64,000 nt of DNA from assembly GCF_014284125.1 (NCBI RefSeq), contig NZ_JACOFX010000002.1, positions 558,001 through 622,000 on the forward strand. Direction: 5' to 3'. This document shows, one piece after another, positions 37,924 to 47,547 of the stretch. How positions within the stretch are numbered: position 1 is the first letter of the stretch; every line of letters starts with the position of its first letter. The DNA comes from Undibacterium umbellatum. GTDB lineage: Bacteria; Pseudomonadota; Gammaproteobacteria; Burkholderiales; Burkholderiaceae_D. The notes under the pieces were generated by a model. The model did not search any database. It saw only the letters and a program-made list of their open reading frames with translations, and was not told where the DNA came from. Both the position numbers and the translations under genes were made by a program.

Positions 37924-38238
37924 ATGAACAGATATGAAGGAAAGCCTTTTCTCCGTTTGCTGGAGTGCTACGTATTAGCAGCGATTGATCAACTTGATGC
38001 CGGTCAGAGCGAGGCATTGAAAAAAATGGAACCGAAACTGGCGGCCGTCTATAACACAAGCGGAACATGGCTCGAGATCGTTCGCGATCAGATGGATTTG
38101 CCAGAATCATTCCCGATGAAAATTCGTGAAGTATGGGAAAGCAATTTCGCCAGATTACAGGCAAGTGGCGTTTTAGTTGATCCAAATGAGTTCGCCATGG
38201 CATTTATAGATCAAAATTTTCCAGAGGTTACGGAATAG
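37924..38238 (+). CDS. Hypothetical protein (104 aa)
   Basis: The 104-residue soluble protein is mostly helical (PFLRLLECYVLAAIDQLDAG, then MEPKLAAVYNTSGTWLEIV and FAMAFIDQNFPEV). The pattern suggests a conserved orphan family of small acidic helical proteins; I do not know its role. GAGA lies 8 bases before the ATG and about 60 AT-rich bases precede it, giving room for a promoter shared with the divergent thioredoxin gene. Confidence 0.65.
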   Translation: MNRYEGKPFLRLLECYVLAAIDQLDAGQSEALKKMEPKLAAVYNTSGTWLEIVRDQMDLPESFPMKIREVWESNFARLQASGVLVDPNEFAMAFIDQNFPEVTE

Positions 38239-38762
38239 TTCGCACAGGTGCGGCTTGCCTAAGTTAACCCTCCTGCGTTTGTTTGCCTTGGCATGGTTTC
38301 TTCGGCGTTTTGCGGGCGTCAGATTCTACACCAGCGGTACAGCCTTCAATGGCTGCCAGGAGTCTGCAAAGACTTGCGAAACAAATGCTTGCAGCTTTGG
38401 TGACTCTGGCGTTTCCGGTAAGGGGTGCAGCGTTGGCGGATGCATTAAGCTGCTTTGCTGCAAGGGGTGGTCAGCTTCCAGCGAGACTTCGTGGCCTGTG
38501 CAACGCCGGTAAATTGCTTTTACTGCAAGTAGCTCATAGGGATACGCCACCCAACCATGATGTAATGAAGACGTAGTCAAATCTTTTTTCTTGAGGGTCT
38601 CGAAAAAATATAGTCCCACCCCTTCTGCTGGACTTTCAGATTTATTAAGTTGCTCTTGGCATGTTCCAGATTAGTAAGAAAGAGGCATTGATTCATCAAA
38701 TTGCTGCTTTTTACTTCCTTTTTCCTTTCCGCCTGTAAGTGTTACTAGTTGGGGCACAGTAC
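38239..38762. other. 524-base region without a recognisable gene
   Basis: A 97-codon minus-strand frame (38326-38619) shows no family features and has a His/Pro-rich, unlikely composition. No RNA gene, hairpin terminator or clear repeat was found. It may be decayed coding sequence and also includes the downstream end of the alkylsulfatase operon. Confidence 0.4.
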
Positions 38763-40751
38763 TCACTTCGTCACAATCGCAAACGTTCCCGCCGCCTTGT
38801 CGATGAGGCCAAAGAAGCGTACCAGATCTATCTTGCTGCCATCCACCTTCAAGTCATCACTGAACAGTGTATCTTTGACGCCAGCCGTTCCTGCCATCAT
38901 CTTGATGAAGATGGGTTTGGTCAATGTGAGCGTGGCATTGGCGTTTTTTGCTGGTTCGGCTTTTTTGTGGTGTAGTACGGCGTTTTCTATCCATAGCACG
39001 TAGGATTCTTTGGTGTCGGTCAGTACCAAATTGAGTTTGTAGTCTTTGCCCTCGGCATCGGGGCCGTTGAGGCCTGCGGCCATGGCTTCGAGGAAGCGTT
39101 CTATCGGGGTTTGGCTCAGCATGTCTATCATGGTTGCGCGGTTGACGCCTTTGGCGGGTGGGCCGTTGCGTAGTTCGGTGGCGGCGGTCAGGTAACTGTT
39201 GCGCCAGGTGGATGCTTCTGCTGCATAGCCCATTTGCTCGTAGGTGCGGGCCAGTAATTCTTTGGCGTTTTTGTTTTTACTGTCGGCGAAAACAACGTGG
39301 TTCAGCAGTTCTGCTGTCCAGCGATAATCGCCTTTGTCAAAAGATGCTTGCGCAGCGGCGATGGCCTTGTCTGCGCCGCCCAGTAAGTCTACATAGCGTT
39401 TGGCAGATTCTTGTGGTGGCAGGCGATTGAGGTTGGCGGGGTTGCCGTCATAAGCACCCAGATAAAACTGATACACGGCTTTGACATTGTGGCGCAGGTC
39501 GCCATAGTAGCCTCGTGCTCCGAAATAGCTTTCCAGTGATTTGGGCAGCTTGATCTTGTCGGCGATTTCATAGGGAGTGTAACCGGCATTGATGAGACGT
39601 ACGGTCTGGTCGTGGGTGTATTTGTAAACATCGCGCTGTTTGGTGATGAATTCTGCGATGCGTGGTTTGCCCCAGACTGGCCAGTTGTGCTGGCCAAAAT
39701 AGACTTCGGCATCGGCACTTTGTGCTAAGGCCTGTTCGAGGTAGCCGCCCCAGCGCTGGGCATCGCGGGCTTTGGCACCGCGTACAGGCAAGAGATTGTG
39801 CATGGTTTGCGCGAGTATCTCGGCGCCGGCATAGGCCTTTTTATCGGGGATGCTGAAGGTCAGTTCTGAGGGCGCTTCTGCGCCTGGCACATTGTGGAAA
39901 ACAAAATTGACGCCATCGAGCGTCAGCTCCTGGGTTTTCTGCGTGATGAGCTGGTTGGGTTCCAGCACGCCTATGCTGCCATAGGCGACACCTTTACCAA
40001 GGCCAGTATCGACCAGGCCCTTGGCTGAGCGCTCAAGGTCTTTACCAAACTGGTAACCAGAGCGCCTGGCCATGGCGGTGCCGACGAGGATGTTTTCGCT
40101 GGTGGCTTCTTCCATGAAACCATCAGGGGCGATGACAGGGATTTTTTTGCTTGCCACTTCTTCGGGGGTGATGACACCGAGGGCACCACCAAAATGATCA
40201 GCATGGCTATGGGTGAAGATGATGGCGGTCACAGGTTTGTCACCCAGGCGCTTGCGGGCAAAGGCAATGGCACTTGCCGCACTTTCTTTGGCAGTCAGCG
40301 GGTCGACGATGATCCAGCCTGTCTTGCCTTCGATGATAGTCATATTGGCGATATCAAAACCGCGTAATTGATAGATGCCATCGGTGACTTTGAACAGGCC
40401 GATTTGCGCATTGAGCTTAGCATGCCGCCACAGGCTGGGGTTGACAGTGGACGGGGCTGCACCTTCTATGAATTTCCATGCATCGAAATCGATGAGCACT
40501 TCACCTGCGGGGCCGAGAATTTTGCCTTCTGGTTTGGCGATGAGACCACGTTTGGCATTTTCAAAATCCTGCTGGTCATCCAGTGCCAGACTTTGTGCGA
40601 TGTCGGCATTGGCTTTGACGGTGGTGGCCGTGGCATCACCCATGGCAGTGTTGCCCGGTTTTTGGCTACAGGCGGTCAGTAGCATGGCTGCCGTGGCTGC
40701 CAAAGTCAGAGCCACAGTTTTTTTGAGGCAAAGGTGCTGAGGTGTTTTCAT
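38763..40751 (-). CDS. Alkyl sulfatase (SdsA1/BDS1-type metallo-beta-lactamase fold)
   Basis: The 662-residue enzyme hydrolyses primary or secondary alkyl sulfates to alcohol and sulfate using two zinc ions. Its zinc motif is [11 protein letters not shown] (residues 180-189), followed by a helical dimerisation domain and a C-terminal SCP2-like domain ([19 protein letters not shown]) that binds the alkyl chain. The N-terminus ends in a lipobox, LLTACSQ with Cys28, so it is likely a lipoprotein in the periplasm or outer membrane. Length matches SdsA1 (about 660). GGAGACG precedes the ATG. It follows the GMC dehydrogenase by 14 bases, which would oxidise the alcohol released. Confidence 0.93.
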   Translation of the reverse strand: MKTPQHLCLKKTVALTLAATAAMLLTACSQKPGNTAMGDATATTVKANADIAQSLALDDQQDFENAKRGLIAKPEGKILGPAGEVLIDFDAWKFIEGAAPSTVNPSLWRHAKLNAQIGLFKVTDGIYQLRGFDIANMTIIEGKTGWIIVDPLTAKESAASAIAFARKRLGDKPVTAIIFTHSHADHFGGALGVITPEEVASKKIPVIAPDGFMEEATSENILVGTAMARRSGYQFGKDLERSAKGLVDTGLGKGVAYGSIGVLEPNQLITQKTQELTLDGVNFVFHNVPGAEAPSELTFSIPDKKAYAGAEILAQTMHNLLPVRGAKARDAQRWGGYLEQALAQSADAEVYFGQHNWPVWGKPRIAEFITKQRDVYKYTHDQTVRLINAGYTPYEIADKIKLPKSLESYFGARGYYGDLRHNVKAVYQFYLGAYDGNPANLNRLPPQESAKRYVDLLGGADKAIAAAQASFDKGDYRWTAELLNHVVFADSKNKNAKELLARTYEQMGYAAEASTWRNSYLTAATELRNGPPAKGVNRATMIDMLSQTPIERFLEAMAAGLNGPDAEGKDYKLNLVLTDTKESYVLWIENAVLHHKKAEPAKNANATLTLTKPIFIKMMAGTAGVKDTLFSDDLKVDGSKIDLVRFFGLIDKAAGTFAIVTK

Positions 40752-40765
40752 ATCGTCTCCAGTGT

Positions 40766-42385
40766 CTATAAATTATCAACCCTGATCATATCGGCTGCTT
40801 TTTCTGCAATCATGATAGTTGGTGCATTGGTATTGCCGCCTATCAGTGTGGGCATGATGGAGGCATCTACGACGCGCAAGCCTTGCATGCCCATTACCCG
40901 CAGACGCTCATCGACGACAGCCATGGCATCTGTGGCCTGGCCCATCTTGCAAGTGCCTGCTGGGTGGTACTGGGTATCTGCCCTTTGCCTGATATCTTGC
41001 TGCAAGCCTGCGATATCATCTGCCCGGGTGGGGTAGAGCATGGCGCCGCGCATGTGATCGAATACGCTGGATGCAAATAGCTTATGCTGGAATTGCGCGC
41101 CGCGCACCAGTAAATCGAGATCGCGCTCATCGCTTAAAAAACGCGGGTCGATGACCGGGGATGCATGCGGGTCTTTGCTGGCCAGGCTGACCGTGCCATG
41201 GCTGTGTGGGCGCAAGACATCAATGTGGCTGGAGATGCCATGCCCCAGATGCGGTTTGCGCGCATGGTCATCGACCAGAGCAATGACGAAGACAATTTGC
41301 AAGTCAGGTACGCTTAGGCTGGGGTCGGATCGCAGAAACGCACCGGCTTCGGCATAAGTGCTGGTGACCATGCCAGTGCGATGTTGCCGCCATTCCCACA
41401 TGGCCTTGCTCATTTTTGTCATACCACTGAGCGACAAGCCAAAGGTAGCGTCTTTGGCGGCGCTGCCTTTGCTCCGCCAGCTTTGTACATAGTCGATATG
41501 GTCTTGCAGATTCTTGCCTACACCAGGCAAGTCGTGCACAAGCTGGATGCCTTGCTTTTGCAATTCGCTGGCCTGGCCTATTCCGGACAGCAGCAGTAGT
41601 TGTGGCGAGCCAAAGGCACCGCCAGACAGGATAACTTCACGACGGGCTCGTATTTGTTTCAGTTCACCAGTCTGATGGTATTCAATTCCAACCGCGCGCT
41701 TGCCCTCGAACAGGATGCGGGCAGCGACAGCATGGGTGACGACGTGCAGATTGGGACGCGCCAGATTGGGTGTCAGGTAAGCCTTGGCAGCGCTGCAGCG
41801 CTCGCCATTTTTATGCGTAACCTGGTAAAGAAAAGCGCCTTCCTGCTGTTCGCCATTGTAGTCCTGGTTTTGTGGCAAACCGCATTCAGATGCTGCCTGA
41901 ATGAACAGGTGGTTGATCTCGCTTTGATGACGCGGGTAGCAGACATTCAGCGGTCCACCCTGACCGTGGTAGCTATTCTGTATATCTTCATTATGTTCGG
42001 CGCGTTTGAAGTAGGGTAATACCTCATCATAGGCCCAGCCTGTATTGCCGAGGGCAGCCCAATGATCATAGTCCCGCCGGTGACCCCGTACATAGAGCAT
42101 GGCATTGATGGAGCTGGAGCCACCCAGGGTCTTGCCGCGTGGCTGATAGCCGCAACGGCCATTCAAGCCCGCTTGCGGCACGGTCTGGTAGCCATAGTTA
42201 TGGTATTTGATTGGTACGATGGCGGCCACACCTGCAGGCGCATGGATCAGCACGCTCTTGTCCGGACCTCCTGCTTCGAGCAAGGCCAGACTGATGTTGG
42301 GATCTTCCGTCAGCCGGGCTGCGAGCACGCAACCGGCTGAGCCACTGCCTACGACGATGTAGTCGAATTCCTGGGGTTTTGGCAT
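40766..42385 (-). CDS. GMC-family alcohol dehydrogenase (choline dehydrogenase-like)
   Basis: The 539-residue FAD flavoprotein has the N-terminal dinucleotide site [18 protein letters not shown], the GMC motif 1 region ([23 protein letters not shown]) and the C-terminal active-site His-Asn region ([11 protein letters not shown], then [24 protein letters not shown]). The group contains medium-chain and aromatic alcohol dehydrogenases and choline dehydrogenase. It shares an operon with the alkylsulfatase, so oxidation of the long-chain or branched alcohol is the likely role. The divergent LysR gene starts 134 bases upstream with a dyad between them. Confidence 0.92.
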   Translation of the reverse strand: MPKPQEFDYIVVGSGSAGCVLAARLTEDPNISLALLEAGGPDKSVLIHAPAGVAAIVPIKYHNYGYQTVPQAGLNGRCGYQPRGKTLGGSSSINAMLYVRGHRRDYDHWAALGNTGWAYDEVLPYFKRAEHNEDIQNSYHGQGGPLNVCYPRHQSEINHLFIQAASECGLPQNQDYNGEQQEGAFLYQVTHKNGERCSAAKAYLTPNLARPNLHVVTHAVAARILFEGKRAVGIEYHQTGELKQIRARREVILSGGAFGSPQLLLLSGIGQASELQKQGIQLVHDLPGVGKNLQDHIDYVQSWRSKGSAAKDATFGLSLSGMTKMSKAMWEWRQHRTGMVTSTYAEAGAFLRSDPSLSVPDLQIVFVIALVDDHARKPHLGHGISSHIDVLRPHSHGTVSLASKDPHASPVIDPRFLSDERDLDLLVRGAQFQHKLFASSVFDHMRGAMLYPTRADDIAGLQQDIRQRADTQYHPAGTCKMGQATDAMAVVDERLRVMGMQGLRVVDASIMPTLIGGNTNAPTIMIAEKAADMIRVDNL

Positions 42386-42454
42386 TTCTTGTCTCCTGAT
42401 GTTATCGAGTGTAAGAGGCTAATTTTTTGGTGTCCAATGCATTCTTGGGCTAGA

Positions 42455-42481
42455 ATCAATGCAGTGCATGCATGGATTGAT
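42455..42481. promoter_or_regulatory. ATCAAT-N15-ATTGAT dyad between GMC and LysR genes
   Basis: ATCAAT at 42455-42460 is perfectly inverted by ATTGAT at 42476-42481. It lies 70-95 bases from the GMC start and 39-65 before the LysR start, where a LysR-type regulator usually binds. Only six bases per arm, so moderate. Confidence 0.45.
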
Positions 42482-42519
42482 GGTTGTTTTTGCATGCTTT
42501 AATGGCAGGAAGGGATACC

Positions 42520-43431
42520 GTGGAATTGAAACGTCTCAAGCACGTCGTTGCAGTGGCAGATGAAAAGAATTTTGCCCGGGCGGCAGAGCGCGTGCATCTG
42601 TCGCAGTCTGCCCTGAGTCGCAGCATACAGGCGGCGGAAACCGAGCTGGGTGTGCAATTGTTTGACCGTGGCACGATAGAAGTGACGGCTACCCCTGCCG
42701 GTAACTTTTTCATAGAACGGGCCCGCAAGCTTTTGTTTGACAGCCGCTGCCTGCAAAGAGACATAGAGCTGTACCGCAGCAAGCAGATCGGTGATCTGGC
42801 CATAGGAGTAGGGCCTTTTCCCGCAGCGACGCTGTTGCCCATGCTGATGCCTGAATTGAGGCAACACTTTGCGGGTGTCAATTTGCGCGTTGAAGTCAAT
42901 AACTGGGAATATCTGGCCGAGCATTTGCGCAATGAAGAACTGGATTTCTTTGTGGCTGACACCCGTGACCTTCCGCCCGGCCAGGACCTGGACATCAACT
43001 TGCTGGCACGCCAGCGCGGTGGGTTTTTTGTACGTGCGCATCATCCTTTATTGAGCAAGCCGCGCAGCCTGCCTGCCGATATTTTGCAATACGGCCTGGC
43101 ATCGGTACGCTTACCGCAAGCCATACGCAAGGCGCTGGCGCAATTGCTGGGTTTGCCCGTTAATGCGAACTTGCCTATCGCACTGGAATGCGATGATGTG
43201 CTGACACTCAAACGCGCTGCACTGGAATCTGACACCATACTGGCCGCCATCAATGCAGCCGTGGCAGATGAAATCCGGCGCGGGCAAATTGTGCCGCTGG
43301 TGATAGAGGGCATACCGACCATGCATTCAGAATTGGGCATCGTTTCTTTGCGGGGGCGCAGTCATTCACCAGTGGCGCAGTTTGTGATAGGCAGGTTCAA
43401 AGAGTTGGCGGACTCGCATGCGCAACAGTAG
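42520..43431 (+). CDS. LysR-type transcriptional regulator
   Basis: The 303-residue regulator has an N-terminal LysR HTH (LKHVVAVADEKNFARAAERV, recognition helix SQSALSRSIQAAE) and a type 2 periplasmic-binding effector domain. The GTG at 42520 follows AGGAAGGG and gives the typical LysR start VELKRLKHVVAV. It is divergent from the GMC/alkylsulfatase operon and likely activates it. Its 3' end overlaps the convergent dehalogenase-like gene by 35 bases. The effector could be an alcohol or alkyl sulfate, by context. Confidence 0.88.
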   Translation: MELKRLKHVVAVADEKNFARAAERVHLSQSALSRSIQAAETELGVQLFDRGTIEVTATPAGNFFIERARKLLFDSRCLQRDIELYRSKQIGDLAIGVGPFPAATLLPMLMPELRQHFAGVNLRVEVNNWEYLAEHLRNEELDFFVADTRDLPPGQDLDINLLARQRGGFFVRAHHPLLSKPRSLPADILQYGLASVRLPQAIRKALAQLLGLPVNANLPIALECDDVLTLKRAALESDTILAAINAAVADEIRRGQIVPLVIEGIPTMHSELGIVSLRGRSHSPVAQFVIGRFKELADSHAQQ

Positions 43432-44362
43432 CGGCGTCATGAGTCCCGCCGCCAGTCTCACGCACAAACCTGACTATCGCCGCCGCGACTTCTTCGCCTT
43501 TGTCTTCCTGCAAAAAATGTCCGGCATTGCGGGTAATCGCATGCGGTTGGCCTTGTGCACCTGGCACCAGTTCTTGCCAGGCTTTGTAGCCGCCACGGGT
43601 GACAGGGTCGCGGTTGCTGAATAGCGTCAGGAAGGGTTTGTCCCAGCGCTTGAATACTTCCCAGGCGTGCTCATTGCGTTGCCGTTCGGGATCATCTGGC
43701 GTGGTTGGTACAAAGCCGGGGAAGAGGCGGGCTGCGATGCGGTAGGAGCGGCCAGGGAAGGGCGCATCATAGGCGGCAATTTCTGCTTTGCTTAAACCAT
43801 GCACACAACCACTCTTGACGATGCGGCCTATGGGGAACCAGGGGCTGTAACGTGAAAATGCCCTCCAGATTTTAAATGCTTTGGGAACGGCCATCGTACC
43901 GGTAGGCAGGGCACCATTGGCCAGCACGATGCGCTCAAAACGCTCAGGCTCTTCTGCTGCCATGCGCAGGCCGATGAGGGAACCCCAGTCCTGGCAAAAT
44001 AAGGTCAGGCCACGCAAGTCATTGGCGACCAGCCAGGCCTTCATCCACGACACATGATTGAGGTAGGAATAATCTTTCCTGCTTGCCGGTTTATCCGAGC
44101 GGCCAAAGCCAACCAGGTCAGGCGCAATGACGCGGAAACCCGCTGCCAGCAAGACCGGGATCATCTTGCGGTATAAATAAGACCAGGTTGGTTCGCCATG
44201 CATGAGCAGGATGGGCGTTGCATTGCGTGGGCCTTCATCAATGCAGGCGATGCGCAGGCCACCTATCTCGCTATAGTGTGGCTGGTAAGGGAAGTCGGGG
44301 ATGTGGGCAAATCGATGTTCGGGAGTACGCAAGAATTTTTCTACGACAGGTAGTGCTGACAT
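43397..44362 (-). CDS. Haloalkane dehalogenase-like alpha/beta hydrolase
   Basis: The 321-residue alpha/beta hydrolase has LMHGEPTWSYLYRKMIPVL (oxyanion and halide-side region, Glu57 to Trp60) and the nucleophile elbow LFCQDWGSLIGLRM with Asp125 and Trp126. An Asp nucleophile with a following Trp, plus HGEPTW, is the haloalkane dehalogenase signature (subgroup I); the usual QDWGG is QDWGS here. The His lies in NAGHFLQED near the C-terminus. It could hydrolyse haloalkanes or be a related esterase or epoxide hydrolase. The start at 44362 follows TGAGG; the earlier 59 codons lack family similarity. Last gene of the sulfatase operon. Confidence 0.85.
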   Translation of the reverse strand: MSALPVVEKFLRTPEHRFAHIPDFPYQPHYSEIGGLRIACIDEGPRNATPILLMHGEPTWSYLYRKMIPVLLAAGFRVIAPDLVGFGRSDKPASRKDYSYLNHVSWMKAWLVANDLRGLTLFCQDWGSLIGLRMAAEEPERFERIVLANGALPTGTMAVPKAFKIWRAFSRYSPWFPIGRIVKSGCVHGLSKAEIAAYDAPFPGRSYRIAARLFPGFVPTTPDDPERQRNEHAWEVFKRWDKPFLTLFSNRDPVTRGGYKAWQELVPGAQGQPHAITRNAGHFLQEDKGEEVAAAIVRFVRETGGGTHDAATVAHASPPTL

Positions 44363-44387
44363 GCTGAACCTCAATGATGAAAAACGA

Positions 44388-45464
44388 TTAGAAGCGTTTG
44401 CTGAAAACAATCTGTTTGCTATTCGCGGGCATGCTGACAAAGTCGCCATCGACACCGACCTTGATTTTTCCTTGATAGATATTGCCTGCATCACCCAGAA
44501 AGGCAGATTCCATACCCGGCAGGGGCAAGGGTGGTGCAATATGGTTCAATAGCAAGGCTCCCACGTTGGCATCTCGCGCAATTTCAGCGGCTTGCTCAGG
44601 TGTGGTGTGATAATTGGTGATGTCATTGAAGATTTTTTTCAAATGCACCTTGCCAGCCTTGTCAGCCGCTTTTTCCAGCAAGTTGGTCAGAGGAACAGAC
44701 AAGGCTTCATGCAGCAACAAGTCCACGTTCCTGGCGTGTGCTTGCACGGTTGCAGACTTGATGGTGTCGCCGCTGATGAGCAAGCTGCGGCCTTTATAGT
44801 TGATGCGATAACCCACTGCTGGGTGGATGGGGCCATGTTCCACTGTGAAGGCGATGATTTCCAGGTCGGCATCCTTGATCAGTGTCACAGTGCCCGGTGC
44901 CGGTGGCGCGAAACTTTTGACCATGCCACCAAAGCCACTGGGCGGCATGGTCGCTTCACCATGGTGGGCCACGCGGTAGCCCTGGTCCGGTTTATAGGCT
45001 TGCATGATGCCCTGCACCACAGTCTCAACGCCTTTGGGGCCATACACAGGAACCGGGTTCTCGTTACTGGCAGATACCCAGCGCTGCAATAGAAACTCGC
45101 CCATGCCATCGATATGGTCGGAATGAAAATGCGTGAGGAAGACAGCATCAACTTGCCCTGGACTAAAACCCATCTTGCCCAGATTGCGTACCGTGCCACT
45201 GCCCACGTCAAAGATGAATTGGCGTTGTCCGGCGATGACCAGAGTGCAGGGGCCAGAGCGTTTGTCGTCAGGGAAGGGCGAACCCGCTCCACATAAACCA
45301 ACATGCAAGCCATCGGGCAATTCTGCCAGGGGATTGGCATTCAGTCGCTGGGCTATCATTCTCTCAGCGATCGCCAGGCTGATGGGAGTACGCAGCAAGT
45401 ACAGGCCAAAGACCAGCAAGACCAGGATACTTAGTGTGATGATAAAAAAACGCTGCCTTTTCAT
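44388..45464 (-). CDS. Membrane-anchored metallo-beta-lactamase-fold hydrolase
   Basis: The 358-residue protein has an N-terminal membrane helix (FFIITLSILVLLVFGLYLL) and a zinc-binding MBL motif LTHFHSDHIDGMGEFL, with further ligands in ISGDTIKS and NYHTTPEQAAEIA. The layout is that of RNase Z/arylsulfatase-type MBL proteins. Its start overlaps the arylsulfatase stop by four bases (ATGA), so it is translationally tied to the type I sulfatase. It might hydrolyse a sulfate ester, lactone or phosphodiester; context favours hydrolysis in the same catabolic path. Export to the periplasmic side is inferred. Confidence 0.85.
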   Translation of the reverse strand: MKRQRFFIITLSILVLLVFGLYLLRTPISLAIAERMIAQRLNANPLAELPDGLHVGLCGAGSPFPDDKRSGPCTLVIAGQRQFIFDVGSGTVRNLGKMGFSPGQVDAVFLTHFHSDHIDGMGEFLLQRWVSASNENPVPVYGPKGVETVVQGIMQAYKPDQGYRVAHHGEATMPPSGFGGMVKSFAPPAPGTVTLIKDADLEIIAFTVEHGPIHPAVGYRINYKGRSLLISGDTIKSATVQAHARNVDLLLHEALSVPLTNLLEKAADKAGKVHLKKIFNDITNYHTTPEQAAEIARDANVGALLLNHIAPPLPLPGMESAFLGDAGNIYQGKIKVGVDGDFVSMPANSKQIVFSKRF

Positions 45465-47278
45465 GACTTGGCCTTGTTCAGGGTTGTGCGGCGTCGGCGC
45501 ATCAGCAGATAGCCCGCCGTGACCAGACCCAGCAAGAGCAGGATAGCTGGATATTTAAAGCGCGGGATATATACATGCACCATCGCATTGGTGAATACCT
45601 GCTGGGTAGGCTCGTAACCTTCGGGCATAGGTAATACCCCATTATCTTTGGCATATTGCGCATAGGCAGCCTGCATGCTGGAAAACACCTCTGGCAGGCT
45701 GGTTTGCAGGTCCCGGGTTTCGCCAGGGTCAAGCTGGATATCATATAAATGCCAGCGGCCATCACCGACAGGTGGCAGGTTTTTCACCAGCTTGTAGTCG
45801 CCTCTGAACAATGCCTGGTTGCCAGATAATTCATAGCCTATGTTTTCATCGGTCGGGTGGACCCTCTCTTTGCCATCAAACAGCACCGGGATCAGGCTGC
45901 TGCCGCGCATGGTTTCTACCGGCTTGCCCTGGTAACTGCCATTTGGTCTGGGGGTGTTCGCCAGCTCCAGTATCGTCGGCGCTATATCAATGATGTGGGT
46001 AAAGCTCTGGTGAATGCGGTTTTGCTGCATGCCCTTGCCAGCGATGATCAGCGGTACGCGTATGCCACCTTCACCGGCATAGAATTTATAGGTACTCAGA
46101 GGCGAGGCGGCAGCGCTGCTCCAGCTTGGGCCTATGATGCTGTAGGCTCCCTTGTCGCCGAGTTTGTCGATATCGCTGTCGTAGTACATGTCCAGCCACA
46201 GGCGTGCACTGAGCATGGCATAGGGGTCGGATGCTTCTGCCCCATTGTCTGACATGAACATGAAGATGGTATTGTCATACTGGCCGCTTTGCTTCAATGC
46301 CGCAATCAGCCGTCCTACGTGGTAGTCCATGGCTTCAGCCATGCCTGCATACACTTCCATGCGCCTGGCCTGGTAGGCTTGCTCGGCGGCTGTCAGCGCC
46401 TCCCAGTCTTTGGTGGTGGACATGGTGACCATGGGCGTGTCTTTGGGCAGCAGGCCCAGCGCAATCGCACGGTCGCGCCTGGCCTGGCGCAGGGCAGTCC
46501 AGCCGTCTTTATAATTACCCTTGTACTTTTCGATGAATGAACGCGGGGCCTGCAAGGGAATATGATTGGCCTGGAAGGCGACATAGGCAAAGAAGGGCTG
46601 TGCCTGTTTGCCAGCCTGTTCATCAGTGCGGATGTAGTTGATCATCCGGTCCACATAATATTCTGAAGAGTAAAACTCCTTGGGCATGCTGGCTTCCTTG
46701 CCATCCTCATACCAGTAAACCTTGTCAGTCAGGTCGAGATAGCGTTTGCCGGTTTCCCAGTTATCCGAGCCACTGTCGCCCTGGATGATGGAGCGCTCAA
46801 AACCACGCTGGTCTGGCAGATTGTGCCTCTCTTTGCCAACATGCCATTTTCCTGCAACATAGGTGCGATAGCCTGCATCTTTCAACAAGCTGGCAACAGT
46901 CACGACGCGGTCATTCAGGACACTCAGGTAACCTGGCTTGCCCTCATGTTCCAGGGGAATGGTTTCGCGCATATTGCCGACACCATTGAGATGATTGTCC
47001 ACTCCGGTGAGTAGCATGGAGCGGGTAGGTGAGCAAGAAGCACTGACATGGAAATTGGAAAAGCGCGTGCCCTGTCTGGCAAGTGCATCCAGATTGGGTG
47101 TGGCGATTTCACTGCCAAAGGCACCCACATCGCTAAAGCCCCAGTCGTCAGCCAGCAAGACCACGATATTGGGTCTGGAGGGTTTGCCTGCGCTGCCAGG
47201 TGGGGACGGCGGCAATTCGCTGGCCTGGGCAAGATGGCTGGCAAGACAAATCAGGGCGAGCAAGCGAGTGGCGCGCAT
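45461..47278 (-). CDS. Arylsulfatase (type I, formylglycine-dependent), AtsA-like
   Basis: The 605-residue enzyme has a signal peptide (MRATRLLALICLASHLAQAS), the metal-binding start NIVVLLADDWGFSDVG, and the modification motif SASCSPTRSMLLTG with Cys82 in CSPTR, which matures to formylglycine. A metal and histidine site also appears in AGKWHVGKE. The end carries a membrane helix (YPAILLLLGLVTAGYLLMRRRR), so it should be tethered to the inner membrane facing the periplasm. It resembles Pseudomonas AtsA. AAGGAA precedes the ATG at 47278; the 58 codons before are not family-like. Gene order: SphA, DsbA, DUF1145, this, MBL, dehalogenase. The formylglycine enzyme is encoded at 58455-59513. Confidence 0.92.
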   Translation of the reverse strand: MRATRLLALICLASHLAQASELPPSPPGSAGKPSRPNIVVLLADDWGFSDVGAFGSEIATPNLDALARQGTRFSNFHVSASCSPTRSMLLTGVDNHLNGVGNMRETIPLEHEGKPGYLSVLNDRVVTVASLLKDAGYRTYVAGKWHVGKERHNLPDQRGFERSIIQGDSGSDNWETGKRYLDLTDKVYWYEDGKEASMPKEFYSSEYYVDRMINYIRTDEQAGKQAQPFFAYVAFQANHIPLQAPRSFIEKYKGNYKDGWTALRQARRDRAIALGLLPKDTPMVTMSTTKDWEALTAAEQAYQARRMEVYAGMAEAMDYHVGRLIAALKQSGQYDNTIFMFMSDNGAEASDPYAMLSARLWLDMYYDSDIDKLGDKGAYSIIGPSWSSAAASPLSTYKFYAGEGGIRVPLIIAGKGMQQNRIHQSFTHIIDIAPTILELANTPRPNGSYQGKPVETMRGSSLIPVLFDGKERVHPTDENIGYELSGNQALFRGDYKLVKNLPPVGDGRWHLYDIQLDPGETRDLQTSLPEVFSSMQAAYAQYAKDNGVLPMPEGYEPTQQVFTNAMVHVYIPRFKYPAILLLLGLVTAGYLLMRRRRTTLNKAKS

Positions 47279-47280
47279 GC

Positions 47281-47547
47281 TTATTCCTTGACGGATTTCA
47301 GTTTGAGCAGCGGCTGCCAATGCAGCAGGCCAAACAGGATCGTCAGCAGCAGGCTCATCCACATGGGGCCACGATACTTGCCCAGATGCTTGAATACGGC
47401 TACGGCCTCCAGTGCATGAATGATCAGCAAGAGCCCGGCCAGATTGATGCACGGTCCTGTATAGGCCGGGGGCAGCAAACCTGCCAGCGCAGCAAGAGCC
47501 AGTACATAGATCAGCAGGCAGGATAGTTTGAGGATATTAGTCAGCAT
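47281..47547 (-). CDS. DUF1145 family membrane protein
   Basis: The 88-residue protein has three membrane segments and the DUF1145 pattern LIIHALEAVAVFKHLGKYRG followed by a second helix ending FGLLHWQPLLKLK. Its function is unknown. It overlaps the end of the upstream DsbA-like gene by seven bases and ends two bases before the arylsulfatase start, so it belongs to that operon. Start at 47547 is chosen because it gives the complete family start MLTNILKLSCLLIYV. It might help localise or fold the membrane-anchored sulfatase, but this is only inference. Confidence 0.85.
   Translation of the reverse strand: MLTNILKLSCLLIYVLALAALAGLLPPAYTGPCINLAGLLLIIHALEAVAVFKHLGKYRGPMWMSLLLTILFGLLHWQPLLKLKSVKE

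Noticed and set aside
38326..38619. A 97-codon minus-strand frame
   Set aside because: His/Pro-rich and not like any family I know, with no ribosome site; kept only as part of a gene-less region.
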